Origin: Aliamphritea ceti
GTDB lineage: Bacteria; Pseudomonadota; Gammaproteobacteria; Pseudomonadales; Balneatricaceae
Length of the DNA stretch: 64,000 nucleotides
NCBI RefSeq assembly: GCF_024347215.1
Contig: NZ_AP025282.1
Coordinates: forward strand, 992,001 to 1,056,000
Direction of reading: 5' to 3'
Below the pieces are notes generated by a model. That model saw only the letters and a list, made by a program, of their open reading frames with translations. It had not been told where the DNA came from and ran no database searches. The translations under genes were made by a program, and so were the position numbers. This document shows, piece by piece, positions 16,901 through 25,166 of the stretch. Within the stretch, counting starts at the first letter, position 1. Every line of letters begins with the position of its first letter.

Positions 16901-18454
16901 ATGACTGAAGAAACCACTAAGGTAAAACGCAGAGGGCGTGGAGGCCCCCGGGCCCGGGATATTATGCGGGCTAAACGTAGTGCGCCGCCGACAATAAATC
17001 CTTGTCCGCCAGGGCCTGCTGGTGGCCAGTATAAACCGCTAACCGATGAGCAGATCGAAACTATCTACCAGAGTGCGTTACGCATTCTGGAAGAAATCGG
17101 CATGGGGGAGTCCCCTCAGGCACTGATTGATCAGGCCTGTTCAAAAGGCGCATTTATGAATGATTTAGGGCGGCTTTGCTTCCCTAAAGCTATGGTTGAA
17201 GAACAGATTGCCGGTGCCTGTAAAACTTTCACTTATTATGGGCGTAATCCTAAGCATGACTTTACTGTAGGTGGTGACAGTGTGTACTTCGGTACTGGTG
17301 GTGCTGCGGTGCAGACGCTTGATATCGACAGTGGCGAATACCGGCCATCCACGCTGGATGATCTGTATGATTTCACCCGGCTGATGGACACTTTGAATAA
17401 TGTCAGCTGGTTCACTCGGTGCTGTGTCGCAACAGATGTGCCGGATAACTATGATCTGGATGTAAATACTGCTTATGCCCTGTTGGTCGGTACTGAAAAA
17501 CCGGTGGGTACCAGTTTCACCTTGGCGGAGCATGTTGACCCTATTATCGATATGTTCGATATGGCGATGGGCGGCGAAGGTAAGTTCCGTGAAAGGCCAT
17601 TCTGTAAGGCACATATCAGTCCGGTTATTTCTCCATTGCGCTATGGTGAAGATGCTGTCGATGTGGCGATGGCCTGTATGCGCAGAGGCGTGCCGATTAA
17701 CAATATAGTAGCGGCGCAATCTGGTGCGACGTCCCCGGCGACGCTGGCGGGTATGCTTAGCTCGACGTTAGCAGAAACTTTGGCAGCGCTGATCATGGTG
17801 AATGTGTTTGAGCCGGGTTATCCGATGATCTTTTCGAACTGGCCACTGGTGATTGATCTGCGGACCGGATCGTTCTGTGGCGGTGGTGGTGAAATTACCT
17901 TGTTGAATGCTGCCTCGGCACAGTTGTCTAACTATCTGGGTTTACCATCAGGTGCTGCTTCCAGCATGAGTGACGCTAAGGCGGTAGATGCGCAGATGGG
18001 CGTCGAAAAAGCGCTTTCCGCTGTGTCCGTCGGCTTGTCCGGTTGTAATATGGTGTATGAGTCAGCGGGTATGACAGCCAGTTTACTGGGAGCATCGTTT
18101 GAGTCATTCCTGATTGATGATGAGATGATTTCCCATGTATACCGGGTGCTTAGGGGTGTGGAAGTGAATGAGGAAACGCTGGGATTCGATGCAATTCGTG
18201 AAGCTGTGACTGGAGAAGGGCATTTCCTTGGGGGGGATCACACTCTGGCGGCCATGCAGCGGGATTACTTCTATCCAAGTGATTTATCTGACCGACAAGA
18301 ACCGAGAACCTGGCAGGAAATGGGGGGGCAGGATATGTGGCAGCGAGCCAATCTGAAAGCTAAACAGGTACTTGCTACGCATCGGCCAAACTATTTAGAT
18401 GCGGAAACCGATGCGGCCATCCGGGCTAAATACAATATTCAGTTAACTGTTTAA
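16901..18454 (+). CDS. MttB-family methyltransferase without pyrrolysine
   Basis: Member of the trimethylamine methyltransferase (MttB, COG5598) superfamily, 517 residues. The N-terminus is basic and Gly/Pro-rich (RRGRGGPRARDIMRAKRS, GPAGGQYKPL), as in aerobic proteobacterial members. TIM-barrel landmarks include LSGCNMVYESAGM and, near residues 324-331, GSFCGGGGE. The frame is open with no internal amber codon, so the pyrrolysine of true MttB is absent; non-Pyl relatives include the glycine betaine methyltransferase MtgB. No corrinoid-protein gene is adjacent, so the methyl acceptor is unclear; the upstream GcvT-containing flavoprotein suggests a tetrahydrofolate link. Substrate probably a quaternary amine. 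Confidence 0.82.
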   Translation: MTEETTKVKRRGRGGPRARDIMRAKRSAPPTINPCPPGPAGGQYKPLTDEQIETIYQSALRILEEIGMGESPQALIDQACSKGAFMNDLGRLCFPKAMVEEQIAGACKTFTYYGRNPKHDFTVGGDSVYFGTGGAAVQTLDIDSGEYRPSTLDDLYDFTRLMDTLNNVSWFTRCCVATDVPDNYDLDVNTAYALLVGTEKPVGTSFTLAEHVDPIIDMFDMAMGGEGKFRERPFCKAHISPVISPLRYGEDAVDVAMACMRRGVPINNIVAAQSGATSPATLAGMLSSTLAETLAALIMVNVFEPGYPMIFSNWPLVIDLRTGSFCGGGGEITLLNAASAQLSNYLGLPSGAASSMSDAKAVDAQMGVEKALSAVSVGLSGCNMVYESAGMTASLLGASFESFLIDDEMISHVYRVLRGVEVNEETLGFDAIREAVTGEGHFLGGDHTLAAMQRDYFYPSDLSDRQEPRTWQEMGGQDMWQRANLKAKQVLATHRPNYLDAETDAAIRAKYNIQLTV

Positions 18455-18552
18455 AAAGTGCTTGTCTGAAAGACGCTTGTCAAAAAAGAGGTTTGTCTGA
18501 ACAGATGCTTCAATCCACTGTATCTCCAGCAAGTGCAGTGTGTTTAGTCATT

Positions 18553-18578
18553 GAGCAGCCTTAGGGCTGCTCTTTTTT
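18553..18578 (+). terminator. Rho-independent terminator after the MttB-like gene
   Basis: GAGCAGCC-TTAG-GGCTGCTC followed by TTTTTT is a textbook terminator about 100 bases after the MttB-like stop. The intervening stretch holds two imperfect copies of an AAAAGxGxTTGTCTGAA sequence (18453-18470 and 18483-18501). Confidence 0.85.
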
Positions 18579-18646
18579 ATTAAAGGCAGTGATTAAGTTT
18601 GTGTGTCTAAGGCTGTATTTTCGAGCTTTGAGTTCGGTGATTATCT

Positions 18647-19744
18647 TTAATCAGGTGCCGTAAGCTGCAGTAATTTGCCACTGTCTGTCAGCAGATACAG
18701 GCTGCCATCTCTGGCTGTCTGGATATAACGTAGCCGCTCATTGAGTTCTCCGAGCAGTTCATGCTCTTGACCGGGTTGATCACCGTTCATTTCTACCCAG
18801 CGCAAATGACGAGCTTTCAGAGTTGTACTGAGTAAGTCACCCTGCAGTTCAGGGAACATATTGCCGTAATAGACCGTGATGGAAGACGGTGCAATAGACG
18901 GCGTCCAGTTCACTAGCGGTTGCTCCATGCCCGGGCGCTCACGGTAAGGAGTAATACTCAGGCCTGAATAATCGACGCCGTACGTAATTACTGGCCAGCC
19001 ATAGTTATTACCGGACTGAATAATGTTAATTTCGTCGCCGCCTTTGGGACCATGCTCATTGGCAAATATTTTCTGGCGTACAGGATCATAAACTAATCCC
19101 TGTGTATTTCGGTGCCCGTAAGAATAAATTTCCGGGGCGGTGTCTGGCTGATTAATAAAGGGGTTATCATCGGGCACCTGACCGCTTTCATCCAACCGGA
19201 TAATTTTGCCTAGTAAACTGGTTTTATCCTGTGCCTGTTCCAGATACTTATAGCCATCGCCAATACTCAGTAAGAGTGTATTGTCAGGCAAAAAGGCGAT
19301 TCTGCCGGCAAAATGCAAACCACTGCTTTTTTCAGGCCGGGCACTGAAAATAACCTGCTGATCCACCAGCTTATTGCCTTCAAGCTTTGCGCGCATCAGC
19401 CGTAACTGGTTGTTGCGCTGAGTACCGTGGGAGTAGCTGAGGTACAGCCAACTGTTCTCGCTAAACTGTGGATGTAGCTTTATATCCAGTAATCCTCCCT
19501 GGCCTGCATCTAAAACATCAGGAACACCATCAATACTGTGTATTTGGTCAGCATTTATTCTCACTAACCTGCCGTTGCGTTCAGTTACTAGCAGTTGATC
19601 ATCTGGCAACTCTGCCAGTGACCAGGGGCGATCCAGCTGAGCAGTAATTTCTGTGATCTGGAATGACGGTTGGCTGACAGCGAATGGGCTAACGCTCAGT
19701 AACAGACTGAAGAACAGGGCAGAGCAGAGTGTCCGAATATGCAT
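18647..19744 (-). CDS. PQQ-type soluble aldose sugar dehydrogenase (YliI-like)
   Basis: Periplasmic beta-propeller oxidoreductase of 365 residues. The ATG at 19744 was chosen because AAAGG sits 8 nt upstream and it gives a clean signal peptide (LCSALFFSLLLSVSPFAVSQP). Motifs of the glucose/sorbosone dehydrogenase family: LDRPWSLAELPDDQLLVTERNGRL, GQGGLLDIKLHPQF, LHFAGRIAFLPDNTLLLSIGDG, YSYGHRNTQGLVYDP and HGPKGGDEINI. The last two contain the His and Arg residues that bind PQQ. E. coli YliI oxidises aldoses with externally supplied PQQ. No pqq synthesis genes are nearby. Confidence 0.82.
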   Translation of the reverse strand: MHIRTLCSALFFSLLLSVSPFAVSQPSFQITEITAQLDRPWSLAELPDDQLLVTERNGRLVRINADQIHSIDGVPDVLDAGQGGLLDIKLHPQFSENSWLYLSYSHGTQRNNQLRLMRAKLEGNKLVDQQVIFSARPEKSSGLHFAGRIAFLPDNTLLLSIGDGYKYLEQAQDKTSLLGKIIRLDESGQVPDDNPFINQPDTAPEIYSYGHRNTQGLVYDPVRQKIFANEHGPKGGDEINIIQSGNNYGWPVITYGVDYSGLSITPYRERPGMEQPLVNWTPSIAPSSITVYYGNMFPELQGDLLSTTLKARHLRWVEMNGDQPGQEHELLGELNERLRYIQTARDGSLYLLTDSGKLLQLTAPD

Positions 19745-19962
19745 AGTGTTGCCTTTGCGGAAAGTTATCAGTTCATACAAGGGTCATTAGGACTATAGTG
19801 ATCAGACTCGTTAATCTGCAAATCATTCCCTGTATTCTGGATGAGACTTTTTATAGGTAAATTGAGCTGATAGGCGACTATTGAGGATTTTTCCATTGAA
19901 TTAATTGTTGGAGCACCGTATATATTCACGCGTTTATTGTTTCTGAGTGAAGAGAGCAGGGT

Positions 19963-20370
19963 ATGCAGCAAGATGTACCGCAGTACGGGGTAGAAGACAC
20001 GTCATTTCAGGCGGCCGGAGGGCAGGAGGGGGTCTTCCAGTTGGTGGATGAGTTCTATCAACAGATGGATACTCTGGTTGAAGCTCAGATTATTCGCGCC
20101 ATGCATCCGGAAGATATGAGCAGCTCTGCAGATAAACTGGCGTGTTTTTTATGTGGCTGGCTGGGTGGTCCGAAGTTATACCGGGAGAAATACGGCTCAA
20201 TTCATATTCCTCAGGCTCACAAACCTTTTGATATAGGCTGTGATGAGCGTGATGCCTGGTTGCTGTGCATGCGTAAAGCGCTGGAAAAACAGCCTTACGC
20301 TGAAACCTTTAAAACTTATTTGCTCGAACAGCTATGGCGACCTGCCGAGCGGAGCCGTACACGCGATTAG
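19963..20370 (+). CDS. Group II truncated hemoglobin (TrHbO-like)
   Basis: Small heme protein of 135 residues. It has the truncated-globin opening GVEDTSFQAAGGQEGVFQLVDEFYQQM, and LACFLCGWLGGPKLYREKYG, where Trp and Tyr of the distal/CD region are visible. The IPQAHKPFDIGCDERDAWLLCMRKAL segment carries the proximal histidine and the conserved DAWL tryptophan of group II. Such proteins bind oxygen or NO in the cytoplasm; a redox or NO-detoxifying role is inferred. It stands alone between the sugar dehydrogenase and the CheW-like gene. Confidence 0.8.
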   Translation: MQQDVPQYGVEDTSFQAAGGQEGVFQLVDEFYQQMDTLVEAQIIRAMHPEDMSSSADKLACFLCGWLGGPKLYREKYGSIHIPQAHKPFDIGCDERDAWLLCMRKALEKQPYAETFKTYLLEQLWRPAERSRTRD

Positions 20371-20527
20371 CGATGAGTTACTCAAAGTGGGCGATGCTGG
20401 CTGTTGTAAACCGCTGTATTAACTATTGTTGTTGTAAGATGTAAAGACTGTGCTGGTTTAAGCTTACTATAGATAGCAGGGCTTATGCCGATCTGGCCAC
20501 AAACACAACACAACCGGAAGTGATGGT

Positions 20528-21376
20528 ATGTCATTACGAAACCTGGACAGCAATGGAAATCAGGCACTGACTTTCAGTATTGGTGATAGCCTGTATGGCA
20601 TTAATGTCGGCAATATTCTCAGTTTTTCCGATACATTCAACGAAATTCAATATGCGGGTGGTCGTGAAGCCGAAGGTTTTGTGGGCTATCTGGATTTCCG
20701 CAATACCTTAGTGCCTGTGTTTGAGTGCGCAACTACGCTGGGGCACCGCCGTGAGCGGGATGACCTGATGAGCCTTGTCGATGAAATAGCCGGCTATCAG
20801 AAAGCTCATGTAGATTGGGTGTCTGCGTTAGAGCAATCGATTACGTCCGGTGAGCCGTTTAATCTTGCCCGTGATCCTAAAATATGTGATTTCGGCAAGT
20901 GGTATTACAGTTTTAAAACTAAGGATGAAAGCCTGCGTTCGTTGCTGGATAAGATTGAAGAGCCGCATGTACGGATTCATTCAATGGCGGATATCCTGTT
21001 GGATATGGCTGCAGCAGGCCAGGTTGATGAAGCCATTGCTAAGTTAAGAATTGAAAAACAAACCACATTACGGGTTTTGCTCAGAACGTTGGATTACATC
21101 AGTGAGTTTTTGAAAAATGGTATTCACCCGGTGGTGTTACATCTTACCCGTGAAGGTCAGGATACATGGTTCTCATTAGTACTGGATAATATTGGCGACG
21201 TGATTGATTATAATATTGATGCGATGGAAGCCATTGTCCGGGAAAATAGCCGGGAACCGCTGGAAGGTTTTATTCGTGATCCATCGGGTCTTAGCTTTAT
21301 GCTGTTATCACTGGAAAAGTTACATCAGCATTTGAATGAAGAAGTAGAAGTAGAAGTAGAGGCCCCCGCCGCTTAA
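20528..21376 (+). CDS. CheW-like adaptor interrupted by a chemoreceptor zinc-binding (CZB) domain
   Basis: Soluble protein of 282 residues. Residues 12-72 (LTFSIGDSLYGINVGNIL, FRNTLVPVFE) form the first half and residues 200-268 (HPVVLHLTREGQDTWFSLVL, NIGDVIDY) the second half of a CheW-type SH3-like fold. Between them (about 85-195) lies a CZB domain with His94, Trp97, Cys120 in CDFGKWYYS, His147 and His151: the 3His/Cys zinc site that in receptors senses zinc or oxidants such as HOCl. The C-terminus ends in a Glu-Val repeat. It may connect zinc or oxidant state to a chemotaxis-like array. No other che gene is nearby. Confidence 0.8.
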   Translation: MSLRNLDSNGNQALTFSIGDSLYGINVGNILSFSDTFNEIQYAGGREAEGFVGYLDFRNTLVPVFECATTLGHRRERDDLMSLVDEIAGYQKAHVDWVSALEQSITSGEPFNLARDPKICDFGKWYYSFKTKDESLRSLLDKIEEPHVRIHSMADILLDMAAAGQVDEAIAKLRIEKQTTLRVLLRTLDYISEFLKNGIHPVVLHLTREGQDTWFSLVLDNIGDVIDYNIDAMEAIVRENSREPLEGFIRDPSGLSFMLLSLEKLHQHLNEEVEVEVEAPAA

Positions 21377-21392
21377 GTTTTTACTGCAACAG

Positions 21393-21425
21393 AAAAAGCT
21401 CTTATTTGTAAAGAGCTTTTTTGTA
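21393..21425 (+). terminator. Rho-independent terminator after the CheW-CZB gene
   Basis: AAAGCTCTT-N6-AAGAGCTTT followed by TTTTT begins 17 bases after the stop codon; a standard intrinsic terminator. Confidence 0.8.
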
Positions 21426-21475
21426 TTTGTTAGTTATGTAAGTTACCTGTAGTCATAATTTCCGTACTACAGTGC

Positions 21476-21877
21476 TCATAAACAGCTGGCTGCAATTGCC
21501 AGAATCGCAAACCATGACAGTAGGTATACTGGGGTACGTAAGTATGGAATACCCAGAATATATACCACTGCATGTCCCAGCCGCGCCCAGAAGAACAAGC
21601 TTACCCACATAGCGACTTCGGAAACATCTGCCTGAAGTCCAATCGCAGCAAACACCACCGCAATGAAGGCTGGCATGGTTTCAACCATGTTCAGATGAGC
21701 CCGTTGTGCCCGCTCAGCCCAGAGTGGTTGCTGGGGAGCTTGTTGTGGATAACCTTCAGGATAATTATTCAGGAATGTTGGAATGCCCCAGACCACTGCA
21801 CGGGCAAGAATGTAAGGTGTCCACAATAGCAATGTCAGGGCACCGCTGAGCAGTAAATAGGTATATATCTGTTGCAT
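21476..21877 (-). CDS. MAPEG family integral membrane protein
   Basis: Four-helix membrane protein of 133 residues in the MAPEG (eicosanoid/glutathione metabolism) family. Signature residues are visible in RAQRAHLNMVETMPAFIAVV, where the ERxxRAHxNxxE pattern of bacterial MAPEG proteins occurs, and in FFWARLGHAVVYILGIPYLRT. The ATG at 21877 with TGAGG 8 nt upstream was preferred to the longer frame from 21973. Function in bacteria is usually unknown; glutathione-linked chemistry is possible. Confidence 0.78.
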   Translation of the reverse strand: MQQIYTYLLLSGALTLLLWTPYILARAVVWGIPTFLNNYPEGYPQQAPQQPLWAERAQRAHLNMVETMPAFIAVVFAAIGLQADVSEVAMWVSLFFWARLGHAVVYILGIPYLRTPVYLLSWFAILAIAASCL

Positions 21878-22155
21878 GGTTATTGCCTCATCAATGATTA
21901 TTTTTGAGCCGTTATCGGCTTTGTTTCTGATGGGGTAATGATGGTCCGGCAAGAGCGGACTAACCATGATCAAATAAGCAAAATTCTTGACCGATCATTC
22001 TTTTAAGCGGTTATTCGACTATTTTTCTATCTTTTTCTTTGCAGCCTTTCAGGCGCCGTATATGTATTTCCAGTTCCGATTCTAAGTTAGCAGCGGAGTT
22101 TTCTCTGTGAATTTCTCCCCCGTGAGGATTGACAGACTGAGTGTCTTGGTGACAA

Positions 22156-22198
22156 TATTCAAAATATATTAAAAATATATCTATATTATTCGGTTTGT
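22156..22198 (+). promoter_or_regulatory. AT-rich promoter region of the second catabolic cluster
   Basis: The stretch before the FAD oxidoreductase contains AATATATT, AATATAT and TATATT blocks suitable for a -10 region, followed by TTCGGTTTGT (22189-22198), identical to the sequence at 14345-14354 in front of the demethylation pair. A shared regulator is possible. Confidence 0.35.
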
Positions 22199-22239
22199 GT
22201 CCGTTTGATATTTTCCAAATAGCTTGTGAAGGGTACGCC

Positions 22240-23562
22240 ATGACATACCGCAATAATCTGCCGGCTGATTATAAAAATCAGCTGCCTTGCTTCGGCACGT
22301 TCGACATCATCGTAGTGGGCGGTGGCCCGGCGGGCATTGCGGCAGCTGTCAGTGCCAGTGAGCTGGGAAACAGGGTTTTGTTGATTGAGCAACTGGGCTT
22401 TCTTGGTGGTGCGGCTGTATCCGGTATGTCCGGCACTATCTGTGGGCTGTATATGACAGTCGCTGATCCGCTGGTAGCGAAGCCTGAGCAGATTATTTTT
22501 GGTTTTGCGGAGCGCTTTCGAGATGCGTTATATCAGGCTGGTGGCTTAACAGATCCGCAAATCTACGGCAAAACCTGGGTAGCTACCCATGACTGCGGGA
22601 CTTACAAACGGGTCGCAACAGATATGACACGGCAAGCCGGTGTAACTGTGCTTTATCACACTCAGATGATTGATGTGATTACTGAAGACGATGCCTTTAA
22701 AGGCATGGTGCTGAATACCAAGTCCGGTTTTACCCGAGTGAATGCAAAAAAAGCCATTGATGCCAGCGGCGATGCCGACGTTGTATACAAGATGGGACTA
22801 CAAACGAGCAAAGGTAATGATGGTGTCATCCAGAATCCGACCATGATGTTCAAGGTCGGTAATGTGAATATGCAGCAATATCTTGCTTACTGGGGGCAGG
22901 ATACGATTTCGCCGCCGAAAGTTGTCAGCATGCTTGAAGCGGAGGAAGACTTACTGCGCAAAAAGGTCTGGCTGTTCCCAACAGTTAATCCGGGTGAGTT
23001 GCTGGTAAATGCCACTAAGGTTACCGGCTTTGATGGCCGGGCGCTCGACGTGACTAATCCTGTTGATCATTCCGAAGCTGAACAATTCTCGATTTATCAG
23101 GCACAGAATTTCTTTAAATTCATGCGTGAAAACATACCGGGCTGTGAAAACGCTTACTTCATTGATTACGCTACAGAAGTGGGTGTCCGCCAGACACGTT
23201 CTATTGATGGTGTTGCGCGTTTAATGAATGACGATGTCATCAGTAAACGTAAGCGCAAAGACAGTATTGCCAAAACTTCCTGGCCAATTGAATTGCACTA
23301 CGGTGCAAAGCCAAAGACCGAATGGCTGGTCGATGATTACTACGATGTACCTTTCCACACTCTGGTGCCGAAAAGCGGCCAGGATGTGATCGTTGCCGGG
23401 CGTTGCCTGAGCAGTGAACATGAAGCATTAGCAAGCTGCCGGGTGACAGCGCAGTGCTTCGAATACGGACGGGCTGCAGCTTTTGCTGCAGACCTTTCTA
23501 TTAAGGAAGATCTGGCTTTTCAGAAGATGGAAGCCGCTCAAATTGTTGCACTCATGCAGTAA
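22240..23562 (+). CDS. FAD-dependent oxidoreductase (FAD_oxidored/PF12831-type)
   Basis: Flavoprotein of 440 residues. FDIIVVGGGPAGIAAAVSASELGNRVLLIEQ is a complete dinucleotide-binding fold with the acidic ribose-binding residue, followed by GFLGGAAVSGMSGTICG, the pattern of the FAD_oxidored family. IDASGDADVVYKMG and VIVAGRCLSSEHEALASCR mark the second FAD-contact region. The substrate is unknown; some relatives oxidise or reduce small catabolic intermediates. It is the first gene of a run continuing with a BCCT transporter and a mandelate-racemase-like enzyme. ATG at 22240 with GAAGGG upstream. Confidence 0.75.
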   Translation: MTYRNNLPADYKNQLPCFGTFDIIVVGGGPAGIAAAVSASELGNRVLLIEQLGFLGGAAVSGMSGTICGLYMTVADPLVAKPEQIIFGFAERFRDALYQAGGLTDPQIYGKTWVATHDCGTYKRVATDMTRQAGVTVLYHTQMIDVITEDDAFKGMVLNTKSGFTRVNAKKAIDASGDADVVYKMGLQTSKGNDGVIQNPTMMFKVGNVNMQQYLAYWGQDTISPPKVVSMLEAEEDLLRKKVWLFPTVNPGELLVNATKVTGFDGRALDVTNPVDHSEAEQFSIYQAQNFFKFMRENIPGCENAYFIDYATEVGVRQTRSIDGVARLMNDDVISKRKRKDSIAKTSWPIELHYGAKPKTEWLVDDYYDVPFHTLVPKSGQDVIVAGRCLSSEHEALASCRVTAQCFEYGRAAAFAADLSIKEDLAFQKMEAAQIVALMQ

Positions 23563-23657
23563 TTTTCTGGACGCCGCAATGCTTCGGCATACTTTGCTGT
23601 TCAGTTTTGAGCAGTGCAGTTGTTTGCGGCTTTTTAAATATTAACAGGACAAAAATA

Positions 23658-25166
23658 ATGAAGACTGTTGAAACTAACCGGCAGATGCAAATTGTCAGTC
23701 TGGCGGTGATTCTTCTGGCGGCGTTGCCTTTGGTAATGTATCCAGATGCATCAAAAGAGGTGATCAAAGACACTATTTTTAAGTGGATGACCAGCACTTT
23801 TGATTTTGCTTTTCTGGCGATTGGCCTGGCAGCCCTGATTTTTCTGCTGACGCTGGCGTTTTCCCGGCATGGAAATATCAAGCTGAGCCGTGATAAAGAT
23901 GCACCGGCAGAGTTCTCCAAAGGTTCCTGGGCAACCATGGTATTTCTGGCGGGTATAGCGTCCGGATTGATGCTGTGGGCAGGTACAGAATGGGGTTATC
24001 ACTACGCCTGGACACCTTTTGGTCTGGAAGCTAAGACTGACCAGATGTACACCGTCGGTCAGGCTTATGGTCTGTTCCACTGGGGGCCAACGGCTTGGGC
24101 GCTTTACTGCGTACCTACGATAGCTATTGCTTACGTTTATTACGTTCGGAAAGTACATACTTACGGTATCAGTGAAGCTTGCCGGGGTGCTTTAGGCAGC
24201 CTGGTTGATGGCCCGCTGGGGACTTTGCTCAACTACCTGTTCATCTTTGGTGTACTGGGTGCCGCGGCAACGTCGCTGGGATTAGGCACACCAATGATCA
24301 GTGGTGCCTTTGCTGAAGTGTTTGGCTTTGAACGCAGCACCTATCTGGATGTCAGCATCATTCTTGCCTGTACCGCTATCTTCACTGTATCCAGTGGTTT
24401 AGGTCTGGATAAAGGCATTAAGAACCTGTCGAACTTTGCGACCACTATTTCGATTGCTGTCGTCATTTATGTCTTTGTGGTTGGTCCGACTAACTTCATT
24501 CTTGGTCTGGGCATGGACTCGATTGGTTATGCTGTTAGTAACTACATCACTATGAGTACCTGGACAGATAAAATTTCCGGCAGCGGTTTCCCACAGGCGT
24601 GGACAGTTTTCTACTGGGCGTGGTGGGTGTCTTATGCACCGTTCATGGGAATGTTCGTGGCACGTATTTCACGTGGTCGTACGATCCGTGAAGTTATTCT
24701 TGGCATGCTGACCTGGGGCACTTTAGGTTGCGCTATCTTTTACATCGTACTGGGCGGTTACAGTATAGACCTGCAGGTCAATGGCGGTGTGGATTTCCAA
24801 GCTGTTGTTAACAGCTCTGGCCCTGCAGTTGCCATTATTGAGTTATTTAAAACTTTACCGCTGGCCAGTCTGGTGCTGATCGCAGTAGGTATTTCCGGCA
24901 TTGTTATGCTGGCAACTACCTTTGACTCTGCGGCTTACACTATGGCCTGTGCCAGTACCAAAGAACTGGATGAAGGCCAAGAGCCGGCGCGTAATAACCG
25001 TCTGTTCTGGTGTTTCGCCATCGCGGTAATGCCGGTGATTCTGTTGTTCCTGGGTGGTCTTAAGACGATGCAGACAGCAGCAGTCATTACTGGTCTGCCT
25101 ATCATGTTTATTCTAATCTTTATGATGTACACCACGTGGAAGTACATCCGTGAGGACAATCCATAA
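23658..25166 (+). CDS. BCCT-family betaine/carnitine/choline-type transporter
   Basis: Secondary transporter of 502 residues with about 12 membrane helices. The BCCT signature is clear: AGTEWGYHYAWTP early, GLFHWGPTAWALYC, and FYWAWWVSYAPFMGMFVARISRGRTIRE containing the tryptophan-rich substrate box. The C-terminal tail is short (TTWKYIREDNP), so the osmosensing extension seen in BetP is absent, which favours a catabolic importer over an osmotic one. Substrates of relatives are betaine, carnitine, choline, ectoine or DMSP. The stop overlaps the next gene (TAATG). ATG at 23658 with ACAGGA upstream. Confidence 0.88.
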   Translation: MKTVETNRQMQIVSLAVILLAALPLVMYPDASKEVIKDTIFKWMTSTFDFAFLAIGLAALIFLLTLAFSRHGNIKLSRDKDAPAEFSKGSWATMVFLAGIASGLMLWAGTEWGYHYAWTPFGLEAKTDQMYTVGQAYGLFHWGPTAWALYCVPTIAIAYVYYVRKVHTYGISEACRGALGSLVDGPLGTLLNYLFIFGVLGAAATSLGLGTPMISGAFAEVFGFERSTYLDVSIILACTAIFTVSSGLGLDKGIKNLSNFATTISIAVVIYVFVVGPTNFILGLGMDSIGYAVSNYITMSTWTDKISGSGFPQAWTVFYWAWWVSYAPFMGMFVARISRGRTIREVILGMLTWGTLGCAIFYIVLGGYSIDLQVNGGVDFQAVVNSSGPAVAIIELFKTLPLASLVLIAVGISGIVMLATTFDSAAYTMACASTKELDEGQEPARNNRLFWCFAIAVMPVILLFLGGLKTMQTAAVITGLPIMFILIFMMYTTWKYIREDNP

